This document shows, piece after piece, positions 1-10,858 of a DNA stretch of 36,002 bases; position 1 is the first letter of the stretch, and each line of letters begins with the position of its first letter. A program made the translations under genes and the position numbers. Under the pieces are notes generated by a model. The model was given only the letters and a program-made list of their open reading frames with translations. It was not told where the DNA came from and did not search any database. The stretch is from Gnetum montanum (lineage: Eukaryota; Streptophyta; Gnetopsida; Gnetales; Gnetaceae), in NCBI GenBank assembly GCA_015680685.1, contig MNCI01006533.1:4691-40692 (forward strand), in the 5' to 3' direction.

Positions 1-545
1 AAATAAATAATTGGCCATTTCTAAAAAAAATAAATTAATAAAGAAATAAAAAGTAGAAATAGCATGATTTTCTAGTTTTAAGGTTCACAAACCTCAAAGC
101 AACAAAACGTGATTTTTTAGCCATTCAATCCACAAACATAGACAGGTACAACCACATAACAAACTAAGAATGATTTCAATGCAACGTGGGGAAATGAAAT
201 TGAACAAAGTTTTAAATTTATTCGAAGCCCAAGTAAAATTATATTTATTTTTAATTTCCCCAAATTTATTGTTAAAGGGTTTGACAAAATAGAAACTCTA
301 ATGTACAGTAATGGTTGAAATAAATAATTGGCCATTTATAGAAAAAATAAATTAACAAAGAAATAAAAAGTAGAAATATCATGATTTTCTAGATAAAGAG
401 TTCACAAACCACAAAGCACCAATTTGTGATTTTTTAGCCATCTAATTGACAAACATAGAGAGGTACAACCACATAATGAAATGCAATAAGGGAAATGAAA
501 TTAAAAGATGTTTTTAATTCATGAGAAGCTAAGGTAAGAGTAACA
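1..545. repeat. Direct tandem duplication, period ~317 bp
   Basis: The segment starting at 1 (AAATAAATAATTGGCCATTT) recurs at 318 and the two copies can be followed for about 210-230 bp, through shared landmarks such as GATTTTCTAG, GTGATTTTTTAGCCAT and GGTACAACCACATAA. The copies differ by scattered substitutions and small indels, so the duplication is old. The left copy begins at the window edge, so more copies may lie outside. No coding potential is evident. Confidence 0.8.
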
Positions 546-1753
546 TTAGCTAGTTGAATGGGAGCATCAACGAAGCCCTTTCAATTGGGCATTTGGTTGC
601 TTCAATTTTAGTGGTCTACTTTAGGTGTACAATTTGACCTTTTGAAAAGTTAAGAGATGAAAATTCATTATTAGTAAAGAGGATGGTCCTCACCATAGCC
701 CTAATAACATCTATGTCACTTTCAACATGTGTGCTTGAACTTCAAATAGCAAAAAGATTTAAGGTAGAAATAGAAAGCCATGGCAAAATACTAACATTTG
801 TAGATAGCACATATTCTTCATCATGATTACTTCTCCACTTAATATTAACCTTACATCAAGAATCATTGGCATAAGCTATAACCTCCTTGTCAACATTAGT
901 TTTAATATTTTAGCTAACATCGTTCTTGTGAGATAGTAATAAATTTGAATTATGAGCTATTTGTCCAAACTAATTAGTACTTCATGTAGTGCAAGTAAAA
1001 ACATTCATAGAAGCATCTATTTGTAGCATAAGAGAAAACATATACAAAAGCCTTTGTCTTCTCTAATTTATTTATTATCATTTGATCATTTGTATCATTA
1101 ACATTAACTTGATTCTTTTATCTTTACATTCAACTTTGTTGTATCCTCAAATTCAACATGATTTTTCTTTTTCTTATCCTCTTTTTTCTTGAACAAAAAA
1201 GAACAAACATTAAAGCAATATTCTATACAATGACAAAAGTCACAAGAATTAAAAGATTACAATATGTAATTGGTTCACTGTAAGTTTTCTCATCTACTTG
1301 GAATACCAATTTCTTTTTAGAGTTAAGAAAATTAATTTCAACAAGAAAAAATATCTATGAGAATCAAATAGTATGGAAATAAATTTTATATGCTTAATGG
1401 GACCAAAAAGACTAACAATTTGCTACTCAACTTTCTAAAAAAATCAATGAAATATTAAATACCTTAATGAAACAAAAAACTTTAGAATATTCTTTAGATT
1501 GGTTATGAAAATCTAGAGTACACTTATGATTGATTAACATTGCATGCTTATATATAAATGATCATATATTTAGAACACTTTGTAGCCTTGAATCATTACC
1601 TAGCTTAACAAGTAGAAAAAAAAATGAGAACAGTATTCGACACAAATCACTTGAATATTATGCTTTTGCATCATATCATTTAGATATGAAGCAAAACTTC
1701 AATTATGAGATAAGTAACCCAAAATTTGAATATACATTGATAAATAATAAAAG
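546..1753. other. AT-rich stretch with no recognisable gene
   Basis: About 1.2 kb of AT-rich DNA with short open frames only. A 78-codon frame at 1530-1766 gives no recognisable family and runs into the LTR that follows. I see no tRNA, rRNA, repeat array or retrotransposon domain here. It is probably old repeat remnant or ordinary intergenic DNA. Confidence 0.5.
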
Positions 1754-2609
1754 TGTGATTTCATAAGGGCTTTGTCAACATTGATGTGTCAACGTTGCTT
1801 AGTCGACTAAGCTTATGCAACATCGACACAAATACATTGACATAGTCATAAAAATGCTTATAAATATGGCTTACCGACCATGTTTATGCATCATTTTTGT
1901 TAATAGGTAGCTAGACTTGGCCAGTTTCATTTCTCAATACTTATAATAGTTAGTAAGTGCCCATAGTGTGAATCTTAGTTAATTGTACGATGTCTTATTC
2001 AAGTGGATTGTACCTAGACATAATCTATAAACAATAATATGATTAAGATTAATTCCTATACATTGTAGCACTCTAACATAGAATAGAGTTTACTTTCAAT
2101 GTAATTTATTTTCTATGCAATTAGCTTAATATTTACTTTTCCCTTGCACATAGAATTTGATCGAATTAGCATGACTAGTTTCGAGCATAAATAGATATTC
2201 ACTTGGTAATCCCAACTACCTTATTACTTGGCTTGTTTAATAATATAATGCTTAGTAATCCATATAGTGAGTACGTGAGTTAAAGACATGTATGGCAATC
2301 TTGAAATGGACACTCATCATCATAGGCTAGTTTAGGACTTAATTTTATTGTTAACTAGATTAAAAAATTAATTTCTTTATTATCGATTAGTTTATTTCAT
2401 GGCTGAACAACATCAATCATCTTGTGCTACCTATACTTAAGCATACATACTAAGGGCTACTACAAGTATAGCTGGGAAGACAATAACTCATAATCTCACA
2501 TCTAATTATCTAGATATTACACACTAGATTCATCCATGGACTACAACATGATTTCTTGTAACACTTGTGGATTGTATGATTGAGCATAGGGAACACTTGT
2601 CACTTATCA
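1754..2609 (+). repeat. 5' LTR of element A (Ty3/gypsy, same family as B)
   Basis: This region aligns in order with the LTRs of element B: a U3 block of GTCAAC/GTCGAC palindromic boxes (1780-1840), a TATA box CTTATAAATATGG (1857-1869), the motif GCATAAATAGATATTCACTTGGTAATCCCAACTA (compared in parts with B near 6963-6995), and the end ACTTGTGGATTGTATGATTGAGCATAG followed by ATCA. It is directly followed by a primer-binding site, which fixes the 3' end. The 5' boundary is approximate, chosen at a TGTG because the distance to the TATA box then matches B. Length ~856 bp, close to B's 878 bp. It is far more diverged from B than B's two LTRs are from each other. Confidence 0.75.
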
Positions 2610-2610
2610 T

Positions 2611-2629
2611 TGATGTCGTTGCAAAGGAT
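2611..2629 (+). other. Primer-binding site of element A (tRNA-Asp type)
   Basis: TGATGTCGTTGCAAAGGAT lies one base after the LTR end. It matches the tRNA-Asp primer site used by Athila-type elements (TGGCGCCGTTGCCGGGGAT) at 13 of 19 positions; five of the six differences are C-to-T or G-to-A transitions and one is C-to-A. Confidence 0.65.
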
Positions 2630-2742
2630 GGTACTAGTGATCTAAATTAGTTATATAATAAATGCTCATTATAAAGTCAATAATGATTTATATTTTAAAG
2701 AAATTTAATATTTTAAGTTTTTCACACATTATTAATTAAAAT

Positions 2743-4960
2743 ATGGCTTCTTTAGATAACACTCATAGTCCACCACATGATGAGAACACATGTGAGGGTG
2801 ATGAAAAAATCCATATTGAATAGAATTAAAGTTAACCATTTCAAGTAAAGGTCTCATATGCTTATTTTGATCCTTACTATCCTAATTTTACATTTATCTT
2901 CCATTAGGATAAATAGTTTAGGTGAAGAGACTTGTAGGATAATATTGTGTTACCACTTGACTAATCAGCTTCATTGATGTTTCAAGATGCTTTGTTAAGC
3001 TTTGGTCTTGGCCATAGCTATGAAGGTTATCATGTAACTAAAAGCATGTTCATATCATATCAACCAACATAGGCTTAAGTTAGGAAAAGATAGCATTATG
3101 AAGTCTAGATATGAACATGAAAGGGGCAAAGATGTAATTTCCCTAATATAAAAGTTCAAAAAAAAGGACTTGGAATATTGTTCTAAAAGGTCCAATCATC
3201 ATTGATCTACCTCTCATCCTCCTATCTTCTAGGTTGAAGATTGCACATATCAAAGGCTATGTTCAACTCTAGCAAATAATCCTAGAAGAGATGGGATAAG
3301 TCCCAAAACATAAAGGGCCTCAAGGCCTAAAACCTTAGCAAAACCAATAGAGACAAAGCAAGGGATCATAGGTGGAGATATAGAATCCATGGTGGTTCTT
3401 CCAATTTACCCTCCTCCTCTTCTTCATAATCATCTACTTCTAATGAAGGTGACTATAGATAGAGAGATAAAGTTCCATCAAGGAATTGACACAAACAACT
3501 TGTAATTATTATAAGAGGAATCTAGATGATTGTGATATGAGAAACCATGATAGATATCCTAGTAGGGATCAAGATGAAGATAAAAATAAAAACCAAAGGA
3601 AATACATAGGAGACCATCATCATTAAGTAGGTAGAGATAGAGATTATGCCTATGACATGTCCAATGATGATGAACCCTTATTAGCTACTAGAAGCATGAT
3701 TAAAATCAAGGAAGCAATAAGAATACCCCATAGGCATCAAAGGGAAAGCTATATTAAATATCTTAATATGAATAACATTTCTAAATTTAAGGAAGACTAT
3801 AACTTTAATCTACAAGATCATTTGCAAGCCTTTCATCATGCTTGTATCTTGTAAAAGGTTGAAAGTAAGTAGTAGAAGCTTAAGGTCTTCTCCAAGATAC
3901 TAATGAAAGAAGTTTAAAGTTGATACAGATTGTTGGAACCAAATTTAATTTATTGGTGGTTCACAATACTTGATTGATTTAACAAGAAGTATCAAACCTA
4001 CTCCAATGTATCTAATTTGATAAAATAAATCTAAGGATGGAATAAGAAAATCATAAACTCCTAGATGTGGCCATGGATAGATAATATTATCTACTACACA
4101 AATATCCAAGCCATGGATTTTCTTAGAAAGAGCAACTTCATGACATCATAGATGGACTTTATAATAGAACAAGAAAGGCCCTTGGGATTTATGCCCAATG
4201 AAAATTATTAAAACTTAGAACCCATTAGATACAAAGGCTGATTGAACAAGTTGGAAAAGAAGAAAAAAAGCTACATAAAAGAGAGAATGCAGAGGAGTAC
4301 AATCAAGACCTAGCCCTTTTCAGGAAGGAGATTTGTATTTGCAATTAGAAAAAAAAGGATGCATCTCTTGATGAGGTGATTTCATGCAAGATATTAACAA
4401 TGTAGAAATTCATTACCAAAATAGCAAAAAATGTGGATAAGATGTGGGATTTGATAAACAAGAAATTTTTAACTATAAAAATTTTGGAGAAAAATATAAA
4501 GTAATCAAGAGTAAGTGATCAAGACAAGAAGAAGATAAAGAATAAAGAAACAAGGAGGAATACTCATCAATAGAAAGAAAAACTTGTAGTGGTAGAAGAG
4601 GTTGCAAACTCAAATTTAGAAAAGGATGATGGATGTAACATATGTTAATATGAATATTTGAAGAACTACTACCTAGTTAGGTCACATATATAGGAGTTTG
4701 AAGCTTATGCTTTGAACCCAAATTTCATGGAAAAGAAAATGCCTAGAAGATTGCCTTATCCACAAGGTAATTACTGGTAGTCCTATAACTGATAGTATTG
4801 TCCAATATGAACTCCTTCTCAACCTTAGGACTATTATCAACTATAATGAGAAAATCCACAATCATGAGGAATGTAATAACCAAGTAGAAATACCCTTATT
4901 ACCAGTTAAACCCTTATGGATACTATGTCTAACAACTTATTTCTCCCAATGATCTTGCTA
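2743..4960 (+). pseudogene. Element A gag, heavily decayed
   Basis: Probable start ATG at 2743, near where B's gag begins relative to its primer site. Parallels to B's gag run throughout. The N-terminal part near 2880-3060 matches B's 7610-7770. A block at 3657-3850 (NDDEPLLATRSM, then LQDHLQAFHHAC) corresponds to B's 8254-8450 and belongs to the retrotransposon gag core. The downstream helical part near 3850-4010 corresponds to B's 8450-8600. A Tyr/Pro/Gln-rich C-terminal part follows near 4750-5100. Many in-frame TAG/TGA codons and frameshifts break the frame; the longest open run is 65 codons. Gag would form the capsid of the element's particle. No zinc knuckle was seen. Confidence 0.7.
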
Positions 4961-5559
4961 CCCATGCCTTTGCTCACTACTACTGCCCTCCTGAGTCTCA
5001 TCTACCTACAACACCTCTTGTAAAATCACCATCCTACACCTCTCATCATCCTTCATATCATTCTTAGTACTCTCATATTTCTTTTCCAACTATATGATTA
5101 CTAGCAATGCAAGGAGAATTGCCACCACAACCTTAACAAAAAAATGTCACTTGCATTATTAAGATACAAATGGATGATAATGGTAGTAGCTCTAAGTATA
5201 AGCCTTGAAAATGTCCTTTCTTTAGGATGGTTCTCACACCTAGGGAGGGAGCTATTAGACCTAATATCATAGTAGAACTAATGCAATGCTCATGTTATGT
5301 AACTTCCTTCCTCATAACAATAATACCTCCTAATACTACATAAGAGCCAATAGCCATTACCACTCTAGAAAAAGACATAAAAACTCTCATGGTTACTCAT
5401 GCAGTGAGTAATTGGATTAAGGTAGGATCTCTTCACAAAAAGAAGACATATCCAAGGATTCACTTGATATATTTTTAGGTTGTAAGAAGTCCATCATGAG
5501 AAGCTCTATTGAACTTATGTTCAAGCATGAACTTGATCTCATAGGAAATGTGCAAAGCC

Positions 5560-6000
5560 TAGAACTTGCCACTAAAGAAATGCAACATCATGTTGGATCT
5601 TATAGATGAATCCATCATTATTCCCTTAGAAAAGATTGATGATGTGGTGACCATCATTTATAGGGGATCATATCTAGTAGATTTCCTTATGATTAATGTA
5701 AAAAGAAGTAGGGGGTAAATTCCCAATCATCATGAGAAGAGCTTGGCTTAGAACCATTGATGCTAAGCTAGTAATTTGAAACCTCTCCTTAAAGATTGCT
5801 AAGAAGAATCAACATGGTTTTTGATTGCATTTGCTTATGATGATGAAAGGTGTAGTTGTGGGCTAAAATATTAAAGCATCAATGTAATTCCTATACTAAC
5901 ACACACCAAATTTGAAAAACAAGTACTTGTGTAAAAACATGGCTACACAATAGCTACTAAACCAAAGGACATCTAGTGGTTAGAAAATAAGCACGTTAAA
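5560..6000 (+). pseudogene. Element A protease remnant and pol linker
   Basis: The stretch around 5610-5760 reads as the C-terminal half of a retropepsin domain (residues like IPLEKIDDVVTII followed by VDFLMINV and a degraded RAWL). It aligns with B's better preserved protease (10156-10300: GLVEDIVIIVYGWSYPTNFL, then ERAWL). Downstream, 5930-5990 aligns with B's 10480-10530 linker. Beyond ~6000 no RT, RNase H or integrase of A can be found, so A is truncated or has a large deletion. In an intact element this enzyme would process Gag-Pol. Confidence 0.6.
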
Positions 6001-6472
6001 TCATTGAAAGCATGCATGAAAACATATAACCTACGCATCAAATCTTATCCTAAGAAAAGGAACCAAACAAAGAAATTACCAAAGGATATTCTATGCCCTA
6101 AGCATATACCAAAAGAAAGTGATGAATAAGGAGATCGAAAAACTAAAATTAAAAACCAAAAGGAAACATATCTAGACCCTTTAAAATGAAAAAACCTTAT
6201 AGTATAGTAATATGTGTATATTCAAATGATCAAAACCTAATTGTCATTAATTTTAAATGGATTAACCAGGAAAAAAAATAAATCATTAAATATGTTAAAC
6301 ATGAAACCTAGAGTGTATGACCTAGGGAATGTGTGGTCCATTTTCCAAATTTTTGTCCATAAGTTTACTCATAGGGAATATATCCTATCTTGAACTAAGA
6401 ATTGATAAGTGCATTTTCCCTTTTTTTTTTTTACAATTTTTTTTTTCATTTTTCCAATTTTTTGTCATTTTT
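6001..6472. other. Unassigned remnant with T-rich tract
   Basis: This stretch lies between the last recognisable part of A and the B insertion. It ends in T-rich DNA (6420-6472) that resembles in composition the T-rich spacer after B's integrase (28690-28860). It may therefore be A's post-integrase spacer brought next to the protease by deletion of pol. That reading is inference from composition and position only. Confidence 0.35.
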
Positions 6473-6477
6473 CTACT
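6473..6477. repeat. Target-site duplication of element B, left copy (CTACT)
   Basis: CTACT directly precedes the TG that opens B's 5' LTR and is repeated exactly at 34928-34932 after its 3' LTR. A perfect 5-bp duplication is what a Ty3/gypsy integrase leaves, and it fixes B's ends. Confidence 0.9.
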
Positions 6478-7355
6478 TGATGAGTTGTATTTAGTTGGTT
6501 GCGTCGATGAGGCCTTGTTGACTAGGCCTCGTCGGTGAGGCCTAGTTGACACATCTTACCATGTGTTGATGAGGCCCCATCAACACAATGTTGTTTTTTG
6601 GCTATAAATACGCATGTGCAACTATATTTATGGTAATAAGAAATTGTAGTTGCAGTGAAGCTCTTGCAATTTTTCCATTTGAAAGTTAGAATTTTTCCCT
6701 GAGTGCCTGCAATAGAAGTCATTGAGTGTACAAATCTTTATTTAAGCATTATTGTACCTGAGCACGACAATGTGTGCAGCAATAAAGATGAGCTTTCTGA
6801 TAAACCTTGTAGCACTTTGGATAGATTAGCTATTTTATTTATGCATTTGACGTTCTCAATTATTTGTTAAATGTTTTCAATTAGTTATTAAATATTTTTC
6901 AGTTATTATGTTAATGAAGCAATTAAGCTAGATAGATCACACACATAAGTACAACCACTTTGAGCATAACATGTATTCGCTTGGTAATCCTAGTAGTGTT
7001 ATTGCTTGGTTCACCTAGTAGTGTTATTGCTTGGTTCAAAATGTGTACAAAAAGTGGGATTGGATGCTTATGTTAGGATTAGTTAAATGCTATTTAATCC
7101 AATTACTTTTATCTACATTTTAAGCATCAAACTATAAAACAAAAAATGACAAAAATTAGATGCCTTAGTTACACTTAACCATATCAATGAACATCACAAG
7201 TGTAATTGAGAAGACAATGATTGATCTTAAGGCTAGATTCACTTCCTAAAGGAATAGTGCACTGGAAACTATAAAGTCCATGGAATTTGACCAAATCACA
7301 CGTGAACACTTTGTGATTCGTATGGTTGGGCATAGGGGTACCTCATCACTCATCA
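6478..7355 (+). repeat. Element B 5' LTR
   Basis: 878 bp, starting TGATGAGTTG and ending CATCA, colinear with the 3' LTR (34003-34927). It contains a U3 block of GATGAGGCC palindromic boxes (6503-6590), TATA box CTATAAATA at 6602-6610, and a polyadenylation signal AATAAA at 6781-6786 that marks R. A 25-bp direct repeat (units from 6990 and 7015, CTAGTAGTGTTATTGCTTGG) is not present in the same form in the 3' LTR. Transcription would run rightwards into gag. Confidence 0.93.
6500..6612 (+). promoter_or_regulatory. U3 promoter of element B: palindromic boxes plus TATA box
   Basis: Repeated inverted boxes built on GATGAGGCC (6505-6545) and a near-perfect palindrome TGTTGATGAGGCCCCATCAA (6562-6581 approx.) lie just upstream of the TATA box GCTATAAATACG (6601-6612). 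The same arrangement occurs in the 3' LTR with its TATA at 34141-34150. Dense palindromes upstream of a TATA box suggest binding of dimeric transcription factors; this is inferred. Confidence 0.65.
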
Positions 7356-7356
7356 T

Positions 7357-7375
7357 TGGTGCTATTGTTAGGAAC
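7357..7375 (+). other. Primer-binding site of element B (tRNA-Asp type)
   Basis: TGGTGCTATTGTTAGGAAC starts one base after the LTR. Compared with the Athila-type tRNA-Asp site TGGCGCCGTTGCCGGGGAC it has seven differences, all C-to-T or G-to-A transitions. This supports both the identification and a decay process driven by cytosine deamination. Confidence 0.8.
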
Positions 7376-7510
7376 TTTGTTTTTGGAATGTGCACTATTT
7401 AGGTTTAAGTAAATAACATTAATATCGTTGTATGAACCTCAAGGTCAATACCTTTCCCACTATACATAGAATTATAAAGGCATGTTGATAATTTTATTTT
7501 GTTTTGCAAA

Positions 7511-9900
7511 ATGTCTTCTTCTTTTCACAAGCACGAAGATACCAAACCATCAGTCACACAAAAGTGCAAGGTGGTATATACTCATCCAAATGAGTTTGTG
7601 GAAAACTTCACCTTCATCCTACATCAGGATGAACAACTGTGATGGTGTGATATGAAAGGCAACATCATCTTGCCCCATGATAGATCTATGCTTGGGATGT
7701 TGTTGAAAACCCTTAAGAAGCTGGGCATAAAATATCTTCACAAAGAATACATTGTGGATGGTTATGACACTCGAAACTATTGTCCCATTGAAACATAATG
7801 CAAATGAGATAGATGTCAAGAGACACTCCACAATGCTACAAAGGGGAAACATTTCACTAACCCCTTGTTCCTACTAGATCAAGATGGCAATAAGGATCAT
7901 CTCTCTAAAGGTTCTCAACATGAAGGTTCTCCACTACTTGATACTAGTGACAAGGGTGTGAACCTGAACCTACGATTTGCTATCCATAAATTAGGTTTAG
8001 GAAAAAGTGACAGCCAACGTAGGGACTGAGGCAAGCATCATAATAGCAAGGGATCTAAGAATGATGATTGTAATAAGAAAAAGAGTGATGGTAGACACCG
8101 TAGTGTTGGTGGAAGTCCACCTTCCTCTTCATCTAATGGTTCTCATGGAAGTTGCTATCAAAATAATCGTAATGAAGGTGATCAGTGAGATAATAATGAC
8201 CATGAAGGCCACCAAAATAGAAGGGGTGGCCAAAATCATCATCAATGTCATCAACATAGTAATGATGATGAACCTCTATTGGTGACTCGAAGTATGTTCA
8301 ACATTATAGAGGCAGTGAAAATCCTAATTAGGAATATGAAGGATAGTTGGATCAAGTGCCTAGACATGAATAATATCCCAAGATTTGAGGGGGGATATAA
8401 CTCTAATCCACAAACACATCTACAAGATTTTCATGATGCTTGTGCCTTATAGAACATATAGAATGATTAGCGAAAACTCAAACTCTTTCCCAAGATACTA
8501 ATCAAGGAAGTTGAAAGTTGGTATTAGTCTTTGGAGCTAGAATCTATTCACCGATGGAGTACAGTGTTAGAGCTATTTATTGAAAAATATCAAATGTATT
8601 CTAGAGTGTTTAATCTGAGAAGGAAAATCCAAGGCTAGAAATAAGGACCACATGAACCCTTGGATGCCACCATGGGTGATATTATTCACTCTTACACCAA
8701 TGCCCTAGCCATGGTTATTCTTAGAGGGAACAACTTCACCACATCATAGATGGAATTAGAGTAGAAACAAGAAGAACTCTTGGGATGTATGCTTAAGGAT
8801 GATTGTTTGAGTTGAGAGCTCATCAGATCCAAAGGCTAATTAAGTAGGTAGCAAAAGAAGAAGGTGAGCTATGAAAAAGGGAAAGTGCTAAAGAGTATAA
8901 TAGGTATCCTTTCATTAGAAAATAAGAGGTCCAATTTTGTGACGAGGAGGAATCACCACTTGATGAAGTGGTGAATAGGAAAACCTTGTCCATCCAAAAA
9001 TCTGTTTATGATATTTTGGCCAAGGTTGACAAATTATGGGACTCTTTGGATAAAAAATTTCAAACCACTATGAAGATTGCAAAAGAATCCAAAGAGCAAA
9101 GTAGTGATCATAATCATAGGAGGCAAAAAGAAGTTGAATGTGCCTAACAAAGAGGTAAGTGCAAAGCTACTATCATAGAGACAGTTGTCGAAATAGACTC
9201 TAATGATGAAGCTGAATGTCACATCTATCAATGAACATCGAAAGGGATGTTGCCCTATGATGTCACACTTACAAGAGTCTAGGGTGTACACACTGAATCC
9301 TTACCTAGCTATATCCTCAAGGTAATCCAAGGAAGTTCCACTAGCAACAATAAGCTTACTACCCAAGTGGAACTCCTTCACAACCTTATGAATAATATCA
9401 ATAGTGGTACCAATCACAATCATAGAGAATGCCACCACCAAGGCAGCAGTACCCTTGTAGGCAACCAGATCTATATAGGTACTATGTTTAGTAGCCCATC
9501 TCCCCTAGAGGTTCTATAAGTCATACATCATTCCAGAATCACTATTACCCTCTAGAGTATCATTGAACACATTCACCATTTACTTAAGGGGAAAACCCAT
9601 ATCCGTATGCATACCATCCTTCACATCCCTTTGCACATACACCTCTACCTTCAACCTAGTTACCTCCTACTTCATCCATGTAGGGTGAGATTCCTCCATA
9701 GCTGCAATAATGAAATGCTATGAGGGTTGTACACTCATAACCCATTTTAAGCCAAGTGGTCTAGAGAATCGATCTAGGAAAAGGCCTTTCTTTTAGCCTA
9801 GCAGTCCTCTTCAACCCTCACAATCTAGTCTAGTTGATCGCCCTACATTTCCAACACCCTCATCCTCTACATCAAATACATTCGAGTGTCCTTCAAACCA
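7511..9900 (+). pseudogene. Element B gag
   Basis: Start ATG at 7511 (MSSSFHKHEDTKPSV). The N-terminal domain (~residues 1-170) is followed by a hydrophilic Ser/Asn/His/Gly-rich linker (8030-8250) containing runs such as GSHGSCYQNN and GGQNHHQCHQ. The gag core (8254-8620) has FEGGYNSNPQTHLQDFHDAC, then KLFPKILIKEVESWY and ELFIEKYQ, which is the usual hydrophobic pattern of the Retrotrans_gag family. A Lys/Glu-rich helical part follows (8780-9200), then a Pro/Tyr-rich tail (9300-9900). No CCHC knuckle is visible. Numerous TAG/TGA codons and a few frameshifts break the frame. Gag would have assembled the cytoplasmic particle that encloses the RNA. Element A carries a colinear, more decayed copy. 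Confidence 0.82.
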
Positions 9901-10530
9901 AGTGCTACCTCGGATTCGCATTGTAATGCTAGCTCATGCTATTTTCAACTGGATCAAGGCTAGAAATCTTCTTATGAAAGATCTGATCCAGGAAGTCCAC
10001 TCATTTACTTATAGATTGCTAGACATGAGCCATGCAAGGCTCTTCTTGACTCTAGTTCCAAAGTTAATCTCATCTCCCATGACATGTACAAGGCTTGGAA
10101 CCTACCACCTCTTAGGAAGAGCAACATTTATTTAGAATTAGCAAATCAGTCAATTACTATCCCTCTAGGTTTAGTAGAGGACATTGTGATCATAGTTTAT
10201 GGGTGGTCCTATCCTACTAATTTTTTGATGGTCAAAGTAAACACCTACAAAAGTGACTTTTCCATCATTATGGAAAGAGCTTGGTTAAGCACGATCAATC
10301 CATGAATGGGCATAAGGAACCTATCCTTGGAAATATCCAAGGAAAATGAACTAGGCAAGATTGAGAAGAAGTGTATTCCATGCACCGTGGATAATGATAA
10401 TGGATGTAATTATGTGCAAAATATTTGGTCAATCAAGAGTACATACATTAAGGCATGCAGTGAGTGTGCATAAGAAATTAATATTCAAAAGTGTCTATAC
10501 GTAGCATCCACAAAACAAGAGGGCACCCAA
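9901..10530 (+). pseudogene. Element B retropepsin-type protease
   Basis: The frame from 10036 to 10305 reads ALLDSSSKVNLIS, an active-site loop matching the plant-element consensus LDxGASVNLM but with the catalytic D-T/S-G-A replaced by D-S-S-S. About 45 residues later comes IPLGLVEDIVIIVYG, then YPTNFLMVKV and FSIIMERAWL, which align with the flap and the ILGRPFL helix of plant Ty3/gypsy proteases. The domain is therefore nearly full length (~90 residues) with a damaged active site. It lies between gag and RT as expected. The 10306-10530 segment is a low-similarity linker that element A shares (5930-5990). The enzyme would have cleaved the Gag-Pol polyprotein. Confidence 0.85.
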
Positions 10531-10533
10531 TGG

Positions 10534-10857
10534 TTGATAGCTAACTCGAATAGCAACACAACATGCATGGAGCCAACTGAGAGCCTAACTTGTGCATATG
10601 TTGAAGGCATGGATAAAATTGAAAAAGTTCATTTTCAACTCGCTAATGAAGATGATAGTACTTATTGTGGAGAGGTGGAAATCCCTAATCACTTCAAGCA
10701 GGAGCCCTTAGAACTAAAAACTTTACTAGCTGGTATGGAGTATGTATTTTTAAAGAATGATAAACTAGTCATAATTAATGCCAAACTTGATCCTGAAAAA
10801 AAAGAAAAGTTGTTGAAGGTAGTTAATAAATGGTCAACAACCTTTGCTTGGTCATAT
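10534..10857 (+). pseudogene. Element B pol: linker and N-terminus of reverse transcriptase, cut by element C
   Basis: An open run of 108 codons ends at the insertion of element C. Residues PLELKTLLAGMEYVFLKND, then KLLKVVNKWSTTFAWSY, match the conserved stretch just before RT in plant gypsy elements (usual form: LPxHLEYAFL, then EKLLxVLxxHKxAIGWS). The stop now seen at 10861 belongs to element C's LTR, not to B. The frame resumes without change at 25941 in the remaining RT. Confidence 0.88.
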
Positions 10858-10858
10858 A
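10854..10858. repeat. Target-site duplication of element C, left copy (ATATA)
   Basis: ATATA precedes C's left LTR; ATATC (25936-25940) follows its right LTR, a 4/5 match. Removing C plus one copy rejoins B's RT frame, which independently confirms the boundaries. Confidence 0.85.

Noticed and set aside
1530-1766. A 78-codon open frame as a small gene
   Set aside because: No recognisable motif, AT-rich composition, and it overlaps the start of element A's LTR.
6421-6472. Poly-T tract as a LINE or SINE tail on the minus strand
   Set aside because: No LINE or SINE body or A/B-box promoter lies next to it; it fits the T-rich spacer of the gypsy elements.
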